Shown one piece after another: positions 1-9,806 of a DNA stretch of 64,000 nucleotides. The position numbers and the translations under genes were made by a program. Numbering within the stretch: the stretch's first letter is position 1; every line of letters starts with the position of its first letter. Source of the stretch: [Clostridium] innocuum. Its GTDB lineage: Bacteria; Bacillota_I; Bacilli_A; Erysipelotrichales; Erysipelotrichaceae. The notes beneath the pieces are model-generated. The model worked only from the letters and a program-made list of their open reading frames with translations, was not told the origin of the DNA and ran no database searches. The stretch covers positions 868,001-932,000 of the forward strand of contig CP048838.1 of NCBI GenBank assembly GCA_012317185.1, in the 5' to 3' direction.

Positions 1-1
1 T

Positions 2-973
2 GATGAAACAATGGAAAAGGTAGCGGAAATGCTATGTGGGCTGTTGAAAAAACGGCGTAATATTCATGCGGTATACCGCAAGCTTCCTTTGATTCTGGGG
101 GGAGAACAAAGCGTATCTGCGGATGAGCCGGTCTTATCAATCAACCGGTATATGGATGAACTGGAGAAGGACGATCGTATCTTAAGCTGTTCCTGGCATG
201 TTGGCTATATCCGTCATGATTGTGATGTCGCAGGCTGTGGTATCATTGTTGTTCCATACAGTGAGCAGGATTTGCCTTATGCACAGGAGGCTGCGGATCG
301 TCTGGCTGTCTATGTATGGGAAAAGCGTCATGAGTTTTATTATACAGGCTTAACAGCTTCGCCTTCCAAAGCGTTGCAGATGGCACTGGATGTTCAGGAT
401 AAGCCGGTGTTTCTCACGGATTCCGGTGATAATGTAACATCGGGTGCAACCGGATGGAATACCGGTATACTGCGTCAGGTGCTGCAAACGGAAACGACAA
501 AAAAATTTTTATTTGCGACCATATGCGATCCTGCCGCATACCAGACACTGTCCGCATGTAAAACAGGGGAGGAGCTTTCCTTTACTCTGGGTGTAGGCTT
601 TGATGAGCTGAGCAGTGCTGTGGAGCTGGATGCTGTTGTGAAAAGCAGTGGAAAGCTGACAGGCTTTATGATGCATGATCATACCTCTGTTTTCGGACAC
701 TGTGTCAATGTTCATGTAAAGGGAACTTCGATCGATATCATGGTTGCGGATACCGGTTGGGCAGTTTGTGAGCTGCATCAGTTTGTCAGTGTAGGCATTG
801 ATGTCGATGCGTATGATGTTATCGTCGTAAAGCAGGGGTATATTTTTCCCGATTTCAAAGCAAAGGGGAAGCTTTGTGTCATGTCACTGACCGAAGGGGC
901 AACTCTTCAGGATACTGCACGTCTGCCATTTAAACGTATCATGCGCCCTATGTTTCCAATCGATGATATCTGA
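2..973 (+). CDS. M81 family metallopeptidase (MlrC-like), 5' truncated by window
   Basis: This is the C-terminal two thirds of an M81/MlrC-type metallopeptidase. The frame is open to the left window edge, so the true start lies outside. Seen: close similarity along its whole length to the next gene, including the shared stretches RKLPLILGGEQSVSADEP, SCSWHVGY and FLTDSGDNVTSGA. The zinc-ligand half (E, D-P-H and P-H-T-D motifs in the neighbour) is outside the window. The family includes microcystinase C and uncharacterised peptidases; the substrate here is unknown. It lies 47 bp ahead of its paralogue in the same direction, so the two are probably co-transcribed and arose by tandem duplication. 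Confidence 0.85.
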   Translation, partial: DETMEKVAEMLCGLLKKRRNIHAVYRKLPLILGGEQSVSADEPVLSINRYMDELEKDDRILSCSWHVGYIRHDCDVAGCGIIVVPYSEQDLPYAQEAADRLAVYVWEKRHEFYYTGLTASPSKALQMALDVQDKPVFLTDSGDNVTSGATGWNTGILRQVLQTETTKKFLFATICDPAAYQTLSACKTGEELSFTLGVGFDELSSAVELDAVVKSSGKLTGFMMHDHTSVFGHCVNVHVKGTSIDIMVADTGWAVCELHQFVSVGIDVDAYDVIVVKQGYIFPDFKAKGKLCVMSLTEGATLQDTARLPFKRIMRPMFPIDDI

Positions 974-1020
974 AGCATACCAAACGTATATACGGATTAT
1001 ATGACAGGAGGAGGAAGCAG

Positions 1021-2523
1021 ATGAAAATTTTAGCAGCTAAATTTGTATTGGAGGCAAATGCCCATGTACCGATGAAATGTGATATGGAGAATGTGGCGTT
1101 GTCTTATGGAAAGGAAGCACTGTCACACATGCAGCTTGGCAATGTGTTTGATGCAGAGGATATAGATCTCATTCCGGTAATCTGTGCGGATGCCGGATGC
1201 AGCGGAGTGATGAAAACATCTTGTTTTATGTATATTGAGCAGCGCATTCTACAGGCTGTGAAAGAACATGTAAAGGATTTGGACGGTATCTATCTTCACC
1301 TGCACGGCGCAAGCTTTGTAGAGGATATCGGTTCGGGCGAGCATCACTTGCTGCGCTGTATTCGCAGGATTACCGGTCCCTATCTGCCCATTGCGATATC
1401 CTGTGATCCGCATGGAAATCTGACAAAGGAATATGTGGAGAATGCTACCATTCTTCGCAGCTTTCGGGAGGCACCGCATACCGATATTCCGGAAACTGTA
1501 CAATTTGTATGCCGTGCACTCGTTCAGGAAATCCGCGATCGGATGAATATGCGTCCTGTATACCGCAAGCTTCCATTGATACTGGGAGGAGAACAGAGTG
1601 TTTCTGCGGATGAACCGGTACATTCCATCAATCAGTTTATGAATGAACTGGAAAAGGATGAGCGGATACTGAGCTGTTCGTGGCATGTCGGATATCTGCG
1701 TCATGATGCCCCGGAAGCAGGCTGTGGGATTGTCGTGGTGCCAAGCGCACAGGACTTTCAGCAATATGCTGAAGAAGCAGCAGATCAGCTGATGAACTAT
1801 GTCTGGGGTAAGCGCCATGAATTTCATTACACGGGTCTTACCAGAGAACCGCAGGAAGCATTGCAGGCGGCTCTTGATTTTTCAGGAAAGCCGGTGTTTC
1901 TCACGGATTCCGGGGATAATGTGACCTCCGGGGCGATGGGGGCTAACACATTTATATTACGGCAGGTGTTAGCTTGAGAACATCTGACAAAACGCTTTTT
2001 GTTTGCCGCAATCAATGATCCCGCAGCCTATCAGCTGCTGGAAGCACATGATGTGCAGGAGCAGGTTCATTTACGCCTCGGTATGGATATGGATGAGTGT
2101 ACAGCTGCGGTGGAGCTGGATGTTACGATACTTGCGAAGGGACGGCAGGAAGGAACGCATATGTATGGGGAAGAAGGAGATTACGGAGGTCTGGTTAGCG
2201 TATCGGTAAAGGATAAGCCGATAACGATCGTTGTTACGGATAATAATCATTCCTTTGTGGAAAAGCACCAGATGGACGCATGCGGTATCGACTGGGATGA
2301 TTATGATGTCATCGTTGTTAAGCAGGGATACATCCATCCGGAAATGAAGGAAAAAGGAAAGCTGTGCATCATGTCCTTAACGGATGGGGCAACCTTGCAG
2401 GATACAAAGCGGATACCGTTCAAGCTGATTATGCGTCCGATGTATCCACTGGACGATATGTTGCACATGCTCAACAGAAATGATAAACTGGAAATACGGT
2501 ATGAGAAAGGAAGGAATGTATGA
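1021..2523 (+). pseudogene. M81 family metallopeptidase (MlrC-like), interrupted by in-frame TGA
   Basis: A full-length M81 gene of about 500 codons, broken by one in-frame TGA at 1975-1977. The same frame continues as EHLTKRFLFAAINDPAAYQ and matches the upstream paralogue, so this is a nonsense change and not a frameshift. The N-terminal part keeps the likely metal ligands E11, D129-P-H131 and H153 (in APHTD). A GGAGGAGG ribosome binding site precedes ATG 1021. The 318-residue N-terminal product would lack most of the MlrC C-terminal domain. A restart at TTG 1999 is possible but lacks a clear ribosome binding site. The next gene overlaps by ATGA, showing an operon. Confidence 0.85.
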
Positions 2524-3893
2524 TTAAGTTAAAAGAAGTAGAGGCACCGAAACCGGAGGAGGGGCTTATCCCTGTCATGCTGAGCGATGTAACAATGCAG
2601 AATCGGAAAGCACGTCTGCTTGAAAGCATGCAGAAGGACGGCTTTGATGCAGTAGTCGTATATGCAGATTTGGAGCATGGCAGTAATTTTGAATATCTGT
2701 GCGGTTTTCTACCGCGCTTTGAGGAAGCGTTGCTTATTCTTCATGCAAATGGCAAGGCATTTATGGTACTGGGAAATGAGAATTTAAACAAGGCGGGAAA
2801 AGCCAGAATCGAAGCAGTACCTATTCATATGCCGCATTTCTCCCTGCCGAATCAGCCGATGCAGACAGAGAAAAGTGTTGCGCAAATACTGGCATCCTGC
2901 GAGTTGGAAGATGCAGAAAAAATCGGATTGATCGGATGGAAGAATTTTACCAGCCATGTGGAGGATAATCATCTGCTGTTTGATTTGCCGTATTTTCTTG
3001 TTGAGGCACTTAAGACGGTTTGCGGAAAAGCACAGTTTACCAATGCAGCGTATCTCCTCATTGGAGAAAACGGTGTTCGGACAACCAACAATGCGAATGA
3101 GTTTGCACACTATGAATACGGGGCAGCATTGGCAGGAAACTGCATACTGAAGACCATGGATCGCCTAAAGGTCGGTAAAACGGAAATGGAAATGGCAGAA
3201 ACACTTGCAGCTGACGGACAGCGTCACAGTGTTGTGACCATCATGGCTACAGGAGCCCGTTTTGAAAAAGCCAATCTGTATCCGGGTAATAAACAAATTC
3301 AGTGCGGTGATAAAATTTCCATCACCACAGGATTTAAGGGAGGATTGCAGAGTCGTGCTGGCTATGCAGTGGAATGTGCTGAGCAGCTGCCTGAGAAGGA
3401 ACAGGATTATCTAAAGGCAGTCGCGATTCCTTATTTTCAGGCAGTAAAAACCTGGCTGGAAACCATTAAAATCGGGATAAACGGAAACGATTTGTATGAG
3501 GCAGTTGAGACTGTATTGCCAAAGGAGGAGTATGGCTGGACACTGAATCCGGGGCACCTGTGCGCTGATGAGGAATGGATGTCCTCACCGATCTATCCGC
3601 AGTCTGAGGAAACATTACAAAGCGGCATGCTGTTTCAGATTGATATCATTCCAAGTGTAAACGGTTATGGGGGAGTCAGCTGTGAAAGTGGAATTTTACT
3701 AGCAGATGAGCAGTTGCGAAAGGCAATCGCAAAGGAATATCCGGCTGTGTGGGAACGCATCGTGAAGCGCAGAGCATATATGCAGGAAGTGCTGGGAATC
3801 CGTATTCAGGAGGATGTGTTACCAACAAGCATGGCAACGGCATATCTCAGACCGTATCTGTTGAAGAAAGAGATGGCGCTTGCCAGTGTATGA
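2520..3893 (+). CDS. M24-fold (Xaa-Pro peptidase/creatinase-like) protein
   Basis: A 457-residue protein with the two-domain layout of creatinase/prolidase proteins: an N-terminal creatinase-type domain (about 20-180) and a C-terminal pita-bread fold (about 190-440). The start overlaps the M81 stop (ATGA), so translation is coupled. The canonical M24 metal site looks altered: the segment GDKISITTGFKGG has T where the first Asp ligand is expected, and GMLFQIDIIPS has D where the usual E of the EP motif sits, while CESGIL keeps a Glu. It may therefore bind a substrate without ordinary peptidase chemistry. Pairing with M81 genes suggests peptide or amide catabolism, which is inference. Confidence 0.75.
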   Translation: MIKLKEVEAPKPEEGLIPVMLSDVTMQNRKARLLESMQKDGFDAVVVYADLEHGSNFEYLCGFLPRFEEALLILHANGKAFMVLGNENLNKAGKARIEAVPIHMPHFSLPNQPMQTEKSVAQILASCELEDAEKIGLIGWKNFTSHVEDNHLLFDLPYFLVEALKTVCGKAQFTNAAYLLIGENGVRTTNNANEFAHYEYGAALAGNCILKTMDRLKVGKTEMEMAETLAADGQRHSVVTIMATGARFEKANLYPGNKQIQCGDKISITTGFKGGLQSRAGYAVECAEQLPEKEQDYLKAVAIPYFQAVKTWLETIKIGINGNDLYEAVETVLPKEEYGWTLNPGHLCADEEWMSSPIYPQSEETLQSGMLFQIDIIPSVNGYGGVSCESGILLADEQLRKAIAKEYPAVWERIVKRRAYMQEVLGIRIQEDVLPTSMATAYLRPYLLKKEMALASV

Positions 3894-3923
3894 AGAACGT
3901 CTTCTTACATCGAAAGCAAGATC

Positions 3924-4705
3924 ATGAAACCGGAAAAGCTGCGGATGGTGGTATGTGATATTGATAATACCCTTGTTGTAAAACATCATGCGTTGACAAA
4001 AAAAGCAAAAGAAGTTATCAGAAAACTACATAAACGACACATCGTATTTGGTTTGGCATCCGGACGCTCTCTTGCAGAAGTGCGAAGATTGCTGCACCGC
4101 TGGGGATTGGAAGATGTTGATATGCTGATCTGTATGAATGGATCAACGCTTTGGGACAATCTTACGAAAGAGGAAGAAACATACTATAAACTGAAAAAGG
4201 AATGGATTCGGGAAATCATAGAAAAAATGTCCGTTTTCACTTGTAATCCCGTTATCTATCGTAATGATTGCATATATTGCAAAGAGATGGATGAGGTTGT
4301 GAAATAATCGGCTACATCAGCAGAAATGGAAGCAATTGAAGTTATGGATATGAAGGTGTTTTATCAGGAAGAAAATGCCAAAATCATGTTCCGGGTAAAC
4401 GAGTAAGATATGCCGCAAATTGAAGCATATCTTACTGCTCATCCTTCTAAGGATTATCACTTTCTCATCGCAGGGTTTCCAAAGCATACGATTTGAAAAA
4501 ATTCTGTGAAAAACATCAGATATCTACAGCTGAAGTTATGGCGTTTGGAGATACGACAAATGATCATACAATGCTGGAACCAAGTGGTGTAGGTGTGTGT
4601 TTGAAAAACGGCAGCGATGATACAAAGGCGATAGCAGATATCATCACAGACTATCCATGTGATGAGGACGGTTGGGCACGTTTTATGGAAATGTATGCAG
4701 AATGA
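3924..4705 (+). pseudogene. Cof-type HAD phosphatase, decayed
   Basis: Remains of a Cof/YidA-type HAD hydrolase. The N-terminal part (3924-4307) keeps the nucleophile motif CDIDNTL and the second motif GLASGRS. The same frame then has stops at 4305-4307, near 4404 and at 4495. A shift of frame near 4485 leads into the last part (AYDLKKFCEKHQ onward), which keeps the fourth motif FGDTTNDHTML. The central cap domain is shortened, and the region with the motif-III lysine is damaged. No single product can hold the full active site. It sits between the M24 gene and the membrane protein gene, whose start overlaps its final TGA. Confidence 0.85.
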
Positions 4706-5406
4706 AAAAGAAAGCAGAAAAACAACCCTATCTGTATTTGCGTCTTATTGAAATGCTGCTGGGTATTCTGATAACAGCAATCGGGTTATCCTGCATGATG
4801 AAATCACAGTTGGGACAGACTGCAATAACAGCTTTTACACAGAATCTAACTGCCATTACCGGTATCAAGAGTGGAACAGTACTGATTATATTCTTCATAT
4901 CCTGCACAGGAGCACAGATTGTTATCCTGAAAAAGCAGTTTGCAAACATACAGTACCTTCAAATACCTCTGGCACTGCTGCAGGGAAAAATTGTGAATCT
5001 GATCTGTTATGATGTGCCCGGACTCTGTGACTGGTATCCGAAAACCTATATCGGAAAATGGCTGTGTATCTTTTCAGGTATACTCTTCTGTTCCTATGGT
5101 GTGGCTGTATTATTTCATGCCGATCTTGTTAAAAATCCATTTGAGGAACTGGCTATGGTCATATCCAGACGGCTGCGGATGGAATTTTGTATATTTCGAA
5201 CCAGAATAGACATTGTTTTCATGCTGCTGAGTCTGTTTATGATTCTATGCTTCCATCTGGATTTCACGACAGTTAGAGAAGGAACATGGGTATGTATGCT
5301 CCTGTTGGGGAAATCAATGAAATATACGTTTCCTTTCGCAGCGAAAACATCGGTATATCATCGAAAAGTAAATAGGAAATACCAATATCAAGAAAACGTG
5401 ACATAA
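4702..5406 (+). CDS. YczE/YitT-like membrane protein
   Basis: A 234-residue integral membrane protein with about five hydrophobic segments (near 15-35, 50-70, 80-100, 110-135 and 170-190) and a basic tail. The first segment, MLLGILITAIGLSCMMKS, followed by LGQTAITAFTQNL resembles the YczE/YyaS/YitT group, whose function is unknown. ATG 4702 is chosen because it overlaps the preceding HAD stop (ATGA); an upstream in-frame ATG at 4672 lies inside the HAD remnant. It is the last gene before the beta-glucosidase gene, 43 bp downstream. Family assignment rests on pattern resemblance only. Confidence 0.6.
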   Translation: MKKKAEKQPYLYLRLIEMLLGILITAIGLSCMMKSQLGQTAITAFTQNLTAITGIKSGTVLIIFFISCTGAQIVILKKQFANIQYLQIPLALLQGKIVNLICYDVPGLCDWYPKTYIGKWLCIFSGILFCSYGVAVLFHADLVKNPFEELAMVISRRLRMEFCIFRTRIDIVFMLLSLFMILCFHLDFTTVREGTWVCMLLLGKSMKYTFPFAAKTSVYHRKVNRKYQYQENVT

Positions 5407-5449
5407 ACGAGTAAAATGATGCATCTAAGATGCAGGAATGGAGGCTACT

Positions 5450-6874
5450 ATGCAAAATATAGAAAAACAAAAATTTTTATGGGGCAGTGCCACAGCAGCG
5501 TATCAATGTGAGGGAGCATGGGATGCGGATGGAAAAGGCTTAGGGGAATGGGATGTATTTTCCCATGGTAACCCGTTGAATATCAATGGTGCTACAGGGG
5601 ATGTATCCTGTGATTTTTACCATCACTATAAGGAAGATATTGATATGCTGAAGGCAGGAGGACAGAATACATACCGGTTTTCCATCTCCTGGGCAAGAAT
5701 CCTTCCGAATGGAAGAGGTGCTGTAAATCAGGGGGGGATAGATTTCTATAACAGGGTTATTGACTACTGTCTGAAACAGGGTGTGGAGCCGAATGTGACC
5801 TTGTTTCATTATGATTTACCGGAAGCAATTGCAAAGGAAGGCGGCTGGGAAAATCGTGCCATCGTAGATGCGTTTGCAGAATATGCAAGGGTCTGCTTTA
5901 CCGCCTTTGGTGACCGTGTAAAGCTGTGGGTCACGATCAATGAACCGAAATACTATGCATATTGCAGTCATATGGTAGGGAATTATCCTCCCAATCACCG
6001 TCATGATTTTAACCGCTATTTTACGACGGTCTATCATGAAGCAGTCGCCAGTGCGAAAGCAGTGGCAATCTACCATTCGCTGAAGCTGAACGGGTCAATC
6101 GGTATTGTGCATGATTCCAGTAATGTGGAGGTAGCACCGGATACGAAGGAAAAAGAACGTGTTCATATGATTGCGGATCTGTTTTATAACCGTATCATAT
6201 TAGACACCGCATGCAAGGGAGAATTTCCGGGCGCACTGATTTCTTTGTTGCGGGAGTATGGAATCGATACCAGCTATATTAAGTTTGAGGATATGCTGGT
6301 ATTCCTACAGGGGAAAGTGGATTTCCTTGGGTTGAACGTATACAATCGCTTTTATATTACGGACTACTCAGCAGGGGAAACGGAGGTCTTCCATAACAAT
6401 AAGGGGGCAGGCTCCAATGCAAAAGAGGGAATCCGTATCAGGGACTGGTATGAAACAGCGATCGATCCAAATACAAAACGGAATCTATGGGGAAGGGAAA
6501 TCTATCCGAAGTGCATGTATAACACATTGATGGAAATTAAAGAACGCTATGGGGATATTCCTGTGTATATCACAGAGAATGGTCATGGCTGTTATGAAAA
6601 ACCAAACGATGAAGGCTATGTGGAGGATGATGAGCGTATCGAAATGATGCAGGGATATATTGACTATATGTTGAAAGCGATGGAAGACGGCTGCAATGTA
6701 AGGGGGTACTATGCCTGGTCTACGATGGATTTATACAGCTGGGTTAACGGTTATGAAAAGCGTTACGGGCTTGTACGGGTGGATTTTGATGATCACAACA
6801 GGCGATATCCGAAAAAGAGCTATTACTGGTTCAAAAAGCTGATTGAAGATTATCGGAAAGCAGAAGAGGAATAA
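5450..6874 (+). CDS. GH1 6-phospho-beta-glycosidase (LacG-like phosphate site)
   Basis: A complete 474-residue glycoside hydrolase family 1 enzyme, expected to cleave intracellular 6-phospho-beta-glycosides delivered by a PTS. The acid/base Glu is in WVTINEPK (about 165), the nucleophile Glu in VYITENGHG (about 375) and the N-terminal family signature in FLWGSATAAYQCEG. The C-terminal SWVNGYEKRYG segment matches the Ser/Lys/Tyr phosphate-binding loop of 6-phospho-beta-galactosidase LacG, so a phosphorylated substrate is likely. ATG 5450 follows GGAGG; the earlier ATG 5438 overlaps that site. The RpiR regulator and a second GH1 gene lie just downstream. No PTS permease is visible in the window. 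Confidence 0.9.
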   Translation: MQNIEKQKFLWGSATAAYQCEGAWDADGKGLGEWDVFSHGNPLNINGATGDVSCDFYHHYKEDIDMLKAGGQNTYRFSISWARILPNGRGAVNQGGIDFYNRVIDYCLKQGVEPNVTLFHYDLPEAIAKEGGWENRAIVDAFAEYARVCFTAFGDRVKLWVTINEPKYYAYCSHMVGNYPPNHRHDFNRYFTTVYHEAVASAKAVAIYHSLKLNGSIGIVHDSSNVEVAPDTKEKERVHMIADLFYNRIILDTACKGEFPGALISLLREYGIDTSYIKFEDMLVFLQGKVDFLGLNVYNRFYITDYSAGETEVFHNNKGAGSNAKEGIRIRDWYETAIDPNTKRNLWGREIYPKCMYNTLMEIKERYGDIPVYITENGHGCYEKPNDEGYVEDDERIEMMQGYIDYMLKAMEDGCNVRGYYAWSTMDLYSWVNGYEKRYGLVRVDFDDHNRRYPKKSYYWFKKLIEDYRKAEEE

Positions 6875-6958
6875 TCAGCCTGTATGCTTTGAATTTTACA
6901 TGAATACTGTCATACTTGTTTTGAAAAAGAACATGTGAAGCATGAAATCAGATCACAG

Positions 6959-6994
6959 AGCAAGGCATATCAGGAAAGATGGTAGCGTCTTGCT
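6959..6994 (+). terminator. Probable terminator after first GH1 gene
   Basis: AGCAAG and CTTGCT arms, extended by a GC pair, enclose a loop of about 20 bases and are followed by TTTTTG. It lies 85 bp after the GH1 stop and before the RpiR gene. The stem is short, so confidence is moderate. Confidence 0.5.
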
Positions 6995-7029
6995 TTTTGA
7001 TATATGCATGAAATAAAAGAGGTGTTTAT

Positions 7030-7929
7030 ATGCTGCTTACACAGATTTTGAAAAGAGGAGAACATTTTTCAAACATAGACAACATCATTGCATCCTATAT
7101 ATTGGAAAAAGGGGAGGAGCTGAATACTGAGACAGTACGCTCCATTGCAGAAAATACATATGTTTCACCAGCTACTGTGATGCGTTTTTTTCAAAGACTG
7201 GGCTATAACGGATATCGCACATTCAAAAAGGACTTTTTGGAGGAGATAACATATTTTTCTTCGCATTTTCAGAATATCGATCCCAATCTTCCCTTCCTGC
7301 CGCAGGATGATGGAAAGGTGAGAACCAATAAACTGGCTGCTTTGTTTAAGGAAACCATTGATGATGTCTTGGCGCTGACGGATTACGCAATGCTGCAGAG
7401 AGCATATCACATGATTGCAAAGGCGAAGCTCATTTATGTATACAGTGCAGGGATACAAATCGGGCTATGTGAAATTTTCAAGGACAAAATGATAAAGATA
7501 GGAAAGACTGTCATTGTATCGAATGTTATAGATGAACTATACTACAGTGCCTGCTTTACACAAAGGGACGCTGCATTTATCCTAGTATCCTATTCCGGAG
7601 AAACAAAAACCATTTTAGAGGTTGCCGCAAAATTAAAAGAACGCAGTATCTCATGGATTGCTATTACCTCTTATGGTAATAATACGCTTTCGAAATATTC
7701 GGATTGCTGCTTGTACGTATCAACACGGGAAAAGATAAATGCCAAAATCGGTGATTTTAGTTTCAATATCTCTGTACTGTTTCTGATGGATGTTTTATAC
7801 TCCTATTACTTTGCTTCAGACTATTTTGGAAATTATCAGAGCAGACGAAACTACCTAACAGGCTTTGAACAGAATCGAGGGAATATGAAGAAATCGATTA
7901 AAAATCCTATATTGATAGATGATAAGTAA
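7030..7929 (+). CDS. MurR/RpiR family transcriptional regulator
   Basis: A 299-residue sugar-phosphate-sensing regulator. Residues 1-80 form the RpiR-type helix-turn-helix, with the family pattern SIAENTYVSPATVMRFFQRLGYNGYRTFKKD. Residues about 120-260 form a SIS domain that binds phosphosugars, with the core AAFILVSYSGETKTILE. ATG 7030 follows AGAGGTG. It lies between two GH1 genes in the same direction and most likely controls one or both in response to a phosphorylated beta-glucoside. No operator could be named from sequence alone. Confidence 0.9.
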   Translation: MLLTQILKRGEHFSNIDNIIASYILEKGEELNTETVRSIAENTYVSPATVMRFFQRLGYNGYRTFKKDFLEEITYFSSHFQNIDPNLPFLPQDDGKVRTNKLAALFKETIDDVLALTDYAMLQRAYHMIAKAKLIYVYSAGIQIGLCEIFKDKMIKIGKTVIVSNVIDELYYSACFTQRDAAFILVSYSGETKTILEVAAKLKERSISWIAITSYGNNTLSKYSDCCLYVSTREKINAKIGDFSFNISVLFLMDVLYSYYFASDYFGNYQSRRNYLTGFEQNRGNMKKSIKNPILIDDK

Positions 7930-8067
7930 GTGGAAACGATACAGTGTTTCGCAGGTGTAAGGGAGATAAAGTGTTTTTTTAGTACAGTGTTTTTATATCC
8001 GGTATCAGCCTTGTGCTTGATGACGCAGGAAGGTATCATATGCTTACAAAAGAGAGGAGGATGTATT

Positions 8068-9534
8068 ATGAAACAGTATTGTGAAAGCTTTCCAAAGAAT
8101 TTTTTATGGGGTGGTGCTACTGCGGCCAATCAGTTGGAGGGAGGCTTCCGGGAAGGAGGAAAAGGACTTTCCACTGCGGATATGACACCGTTTCGAGAGG
8201 AGGCTGTAAAGGAGCACAGGCCTGTTATGGATGCTTCCTATGAAGAAATCAAAAAGTACAGAACAGATGGTTTCTGTGGAAACTTTCCAAAACACAGAGG
8301 GAATGACTTTTATCATCATTGGAAAGAGGACATCGCATTATTCGCAGAGATGGGGTTTCGCTGCTATCGGATGTCAATTGCATGGACAAGGATATTTCCG
8401 ACAGGCTTTGAAGCCGAACCAAATGAGGAAGGACTTCTGTTTTATGATGACGTATTTGATGAATGCAGGAAGTATCATATGCAACCGATTGTAACGGTTT
8501 CACATTATGAAATGCCAATAGAAATAACCTTGAATCTAAATGGATGGGAAAGCCGGAAAACTATAGACCTGTATTTGAAATATTGTGAAACGATATTCAA
8601 AAGATATAAGAACAAGGTGAAGATGTGGATCCCATTTAATGAAATGAATCAAATGACGACAGTACCCTATGTAGGCGGCGGTTTGTTATTGGAGAAAGCA
8701 AAAACAGATAACCTGTTGGAGGTGGAGTATCAGGCGATTCACCATCAGCTTGTTGCAAGTGCAATGGCGGTGAAGTTATGCAAAAAAATTATAAAGAATG
8801 CAAGAATAGGAAGTATGATTGCTGTTATAGACCCATATCCGGAAACCTGTCATCCTTTGGATGTACTAGAGGCATTGAAGGAAAATCAATTAAATATGTT
8901 TTATCTGGATGTGACTGTGCGGGGCTATTATCCATCTTATATGGCAAGATATTTTCAAGAGCATGATATCCATATAGACATGGAGGAAGAGGATGAAGAA
9001 ATATTACAGGGAGGCAAAGTTGATTTTATAGCTTTTAGTTATTATATGAGCTATATTGCTTCTCATAAGAGGAAGCAGAATGAAAGCAAAAACAGTGTCA
9101 TCATGGTGGATAAGGTGAACCCTTATCTGGAAGTTAGTGACTGGCGCTGGCCTATTGATTCCGTTGGACTGAGAATCGTATTGAATAAGCTCTATGACCG
9201 GTATCAGCTGCCAATTCTGATTGCGGAAAATGGACTTGGCGCAGATGATGTTGTGAGCGAGGATGGATTGATTCATGATGCATACCGAATTGAGTATTTA
9301 AGAAAGCATATCATAGCAGTTAAAGAAGCAATGAGAGACGGCGTCGATGTTATTGGCTATACGATGTGGGGGCCGATTGATATCGTATCGCAGGGAACCT
9401 GTGAAATGAAGAAACGCTATGGCTTTATATATGTAGATGCGGATAATTATGGTAACGGAAGCTATAAGCGCTTACGGAAAGATTCTTTTTACTGGTACTC
9501 CCGTGTGATAGCATCAAACGCAGAGGAGCTGTAG
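8068..9534 (+). CDS. GH1 6-phospho-beta-glucosidase
   Basis: A 488-residue GH1 enzyme of the BglA-type 6-phospho-beta-glucosidase group. The N-terminal signature is FLWGGATAANQLEGG, the acid/base Glu is in WIPFNEMNQ, the nucleophile is in LIAENGLGADD and the phosphate loop is CEMKKRYGFIYVD. ATG 8068 is chosen because AGAGGAGG lies about 7 bp ahead; ATG 8061 is too close, and the frame is open much further upstream only by chance. It shares the fold with the gene at 5450 but has the BglA rather than the LacG C-terminal pattern, suggesting different phospho-glycoside substrates. The RpiR gene lies 138 bp upstream. Confidence 0.9.
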   Translation: MKQYCESFPKNFLWGGATAANQLEGGFREGGKGLSTADMTPFREEAVKEHRPVMDASYEEIKKYRTDGFCGNFPKHRGNDFYHHWKEDIALFAEMGFRCYRMSIAWTRIFPTGFEAEPNEEGLLFYDDVFDECRKYHMQPIVTVSHYEMPIEITLNLNGWESRKTIDLYLKYCETIFKRYKNKVKMWIPFNEMNQMTTVPYVGGGLLLEKAKTDNLLEVEYQAIHHQLVASAMAVKLCKKIIKNARIGSMIAVIDPYPETCHPLDVLEALKENQLNMFYLDVTVRGYYPSYMARYFQEHDIHIDMEEEDEEILQGGKVDFIAFSYYMSYIASHKRKQNESKNSVIMVDKVNPYLEVSDWRWPIDSVGLRIVLNKLYDRYQLPILIAENGLGADDVVSEDGLIHDAYRIEYLRKHIIAVKEAMRDGVDVIGYTMWGPIDIVSQGTCEMKKRYGFIYVDADNYGNGSYKRLRKDSFYWYSRVIASNAEEL

Positions 9535-9712
9535 GTGTGTGCGCAAAATACTGCTGAGGACTCAGGATATCCCTTTTGTTTCTGTGCTTTCATCAGCATG
9601 GAAGAAACGCTTACAGAATAAGGGGAGTGAAAGGGTAGAAATGCCGATTGCCAAATTTAAATGAAAGGAATTTACATAGGGAATCGCTTCTTAGCTGTTT
9701 GGTAATGAAATC

Positions 9713-9745
9713 AAAAAAAGGAGAATTCATTAGAATCTCCTTTTT
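9713..9745. terminator. Bidirectional Rho-independent terminator
   Basis: An AAAAAGGAG...CTCCTTTTT hairpin with inner ATTC/GAAT pairs and an ATTA loop. A and T tracts on both sides allow use on either strand. It separates the converging GH1 gene and the M32 carboxypeptidase gene. The rest of 9535-9806 shows no coding signal. Confidence 0.8.
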
Positions 9746-9806
9746 ATAAACACCCTAAGGTAAGAAAAACGAGTGCATGCAGCCTTTTGTTACCTGATTT
9801 CTCCGT

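Noticed and set aside
1975..1977. In-frame TGA in the M81 gene as selenocysteine or recoded Trp
   Set aside because: No SECIS-like hairpin is evident, the paralogue has no Cys or Trp there, and other genes in the window end with TGA as a normal stop.
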